Positions 63,634-64,000 of a DNA stretch of 64,000 nucleotides are shown here, in pieces. The notes under the pieces are model-generated. The model was given only the letters and a program-made list of their open reading frames with translations, was not told the DNA's origin and did no database searches. This stretch comes from Saccharomyces mikatae IFO 1815. Lineage: Eukaryota; Ascomycota; Saccharomycetes; Saccharomycetales; Saccharomycetaceae. The stretch covers positions 248,001-312,000 of the forward strand of contig NC_079257.1 in the NCBI RefSeq assembly GCF_947241705.1, read 5' to 3'. Positions within the stretch are counted from its first letter, which is position 1, and each line of letters begins with the position of its first letter. The position numbers were made by a program, and so were the translations under genes.

Positions 63634-64000
63634 TTAATCAATTTTGTCATATAATTTTTGTAAGTCGTAGTTCTCCCTCCAGTAATCACCATGTTTTTTC
63701 AATACTACAAGTACACTACTGGCACCCACTACGATAAAGGCTAGCAATGTGAAAGCCCAACCAGTTCCCATGCCGTTTAGCATGGGTGTAGTGACAAATA
63801 CAGCAGTTGCCGCCAAGATCTGTCTGATTAGATTATTCAAAGCGACGCCTGTGGCACCCTTTCCTGGCAAGGAATCGACTAGATAAGAAAGAGTAGCCCC
63901 GATTGTCATCATAGCGGCATACCCAAAAAGGGCTGTTCCAATTAGTGGTGTTACCCAATGGCATTTTTTATCTAGGCACCAACCAAATATCAATAGCGCA
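63634..64000 (-). CDS. QDR3: Qdr3, multidrug/polyamine transporter (3' part only)
   Basis: C-terminal 122 codons of a DHA1-family exporter; the 5' part lies beyond the window edge. In S. cerevisiae, Qdr3 (about 689 residues) exports quinidine, barban and polyamines and takes part in spore-wall dityrosine transport. Visible here are the last membrane helices (GTALFGYAAMMTIGATLSYLVD and GWAFTLLAFIVVGASSVLVVL, cited as stretches of about 20 residues) and the end YDLQKLYDKID, which matches the orthologue. The leucine at 63991-63993 (TTG) is internal, not a start; the frame is open to the window edge. Confidence 0.93.
   Translation of the reverse strand, partial: ALLIFGWCLDKKCHWVTPLIGTALFGYAAMMTIGATLSYLVDSLPGKGATGVALNNLIRQILAATAVFVTTPMLNGMGTGWAFTLLAFIVVGASSVLVVLKKHGDYWRENYDLQKLYDKID

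Overview
The window is nuclear chromosomal DNA from a budding yeast of the genus Saccharomyces. Gene content and order match the right arm of S. cerevisiae chromosome II from FLR1 (YBR008C) to QDR3 (YBR043C). Proteins are recognisable along their whole length. Compared from memory with S. cerevisiae, they differ by a few percent in housekeeping genes (IPP1, ATP3, HMT1), about 10-15% in the GAL enzymes, and roughly 30% in EDS1. Intergenic DNA is far more diverged. That fits a sister species (S. mikatae, S. kudriavzevii, S. arboricola, S. jurei or S. uvarum grade) rather than S. cerevisiae or its closest relative; I cannot fix the species by eye. No introns are needed for any gene. Several long reading frames begin at a non-AUG codon; where that happened I moved the start to the conserved ATG (GRX7, KAP104, FUR4, CHS3, ATP3, FAT1).

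Layout. 1-8.5 kb: FLR1 (drug exporter) with three Yap1-type sites, the divergent histone pair HHF1/HHT1 with four Spt10-type UAS elements, IPP1, a solo delta LTR just upstream of tRNA-Thr(AGU), and GRX7. 8.8-14.8 kb: MNN2, a small CYSTM tail-anchored protein with a 15-bp repeat array, and KAP104. 15.5-21.7 kb: the intact galactose cluster GAL7-GAL10-GAL1 with six Gal4-type sites and a Reb1 site inside GAL10. 22.5-35.8 kb: FUR4, POA1, CHS3, SCO2, OLA1, ETR1. 36-48.7 kb: YPK3, CDS1, RKM3, RPL4A, EDS1, HMT1, PDX3. 48.7-50.9 kb: no protein gene, but the telomerase RNA gene TLC1 and probably the H/ACA snoRNA snR161. 50.9-64 kb: CSG2, SCO1, CHS2, ATP3, FIG1, FAT1, CST26 and the 3' part of QDR3.

How the genes work together. 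GAL1, GAL7 and GAL10 form the Leloir pathway (mutarotase and kinase, uridylyltransferase, epimerase) under shared Gal4 control. HHF1/HHT1 supply histones H4/H3 in S phase. CHS2 and CHS3 make septum and wall chitin. SCO1 and SCO2 are copper chaperones of cytochrome oxidase. The remaining genes are individual housekeeping, membrane or regulatory genes.

I saw no defence island, horizontally acquired cluster or new multigene system. The most noteworthy non-obvious item is TLC1, whose template appears shorter than the S. cerevisiae one and so predicts a telomere repeat that can be tested. Smaller observations are an in-frame upstream ATG in HMT1, upstream reading frames at FUR4 and CHS2, a CPFS active site in Grx7, two mirror-image CHS/SCO divergent pairs, and several short promoter repeats.
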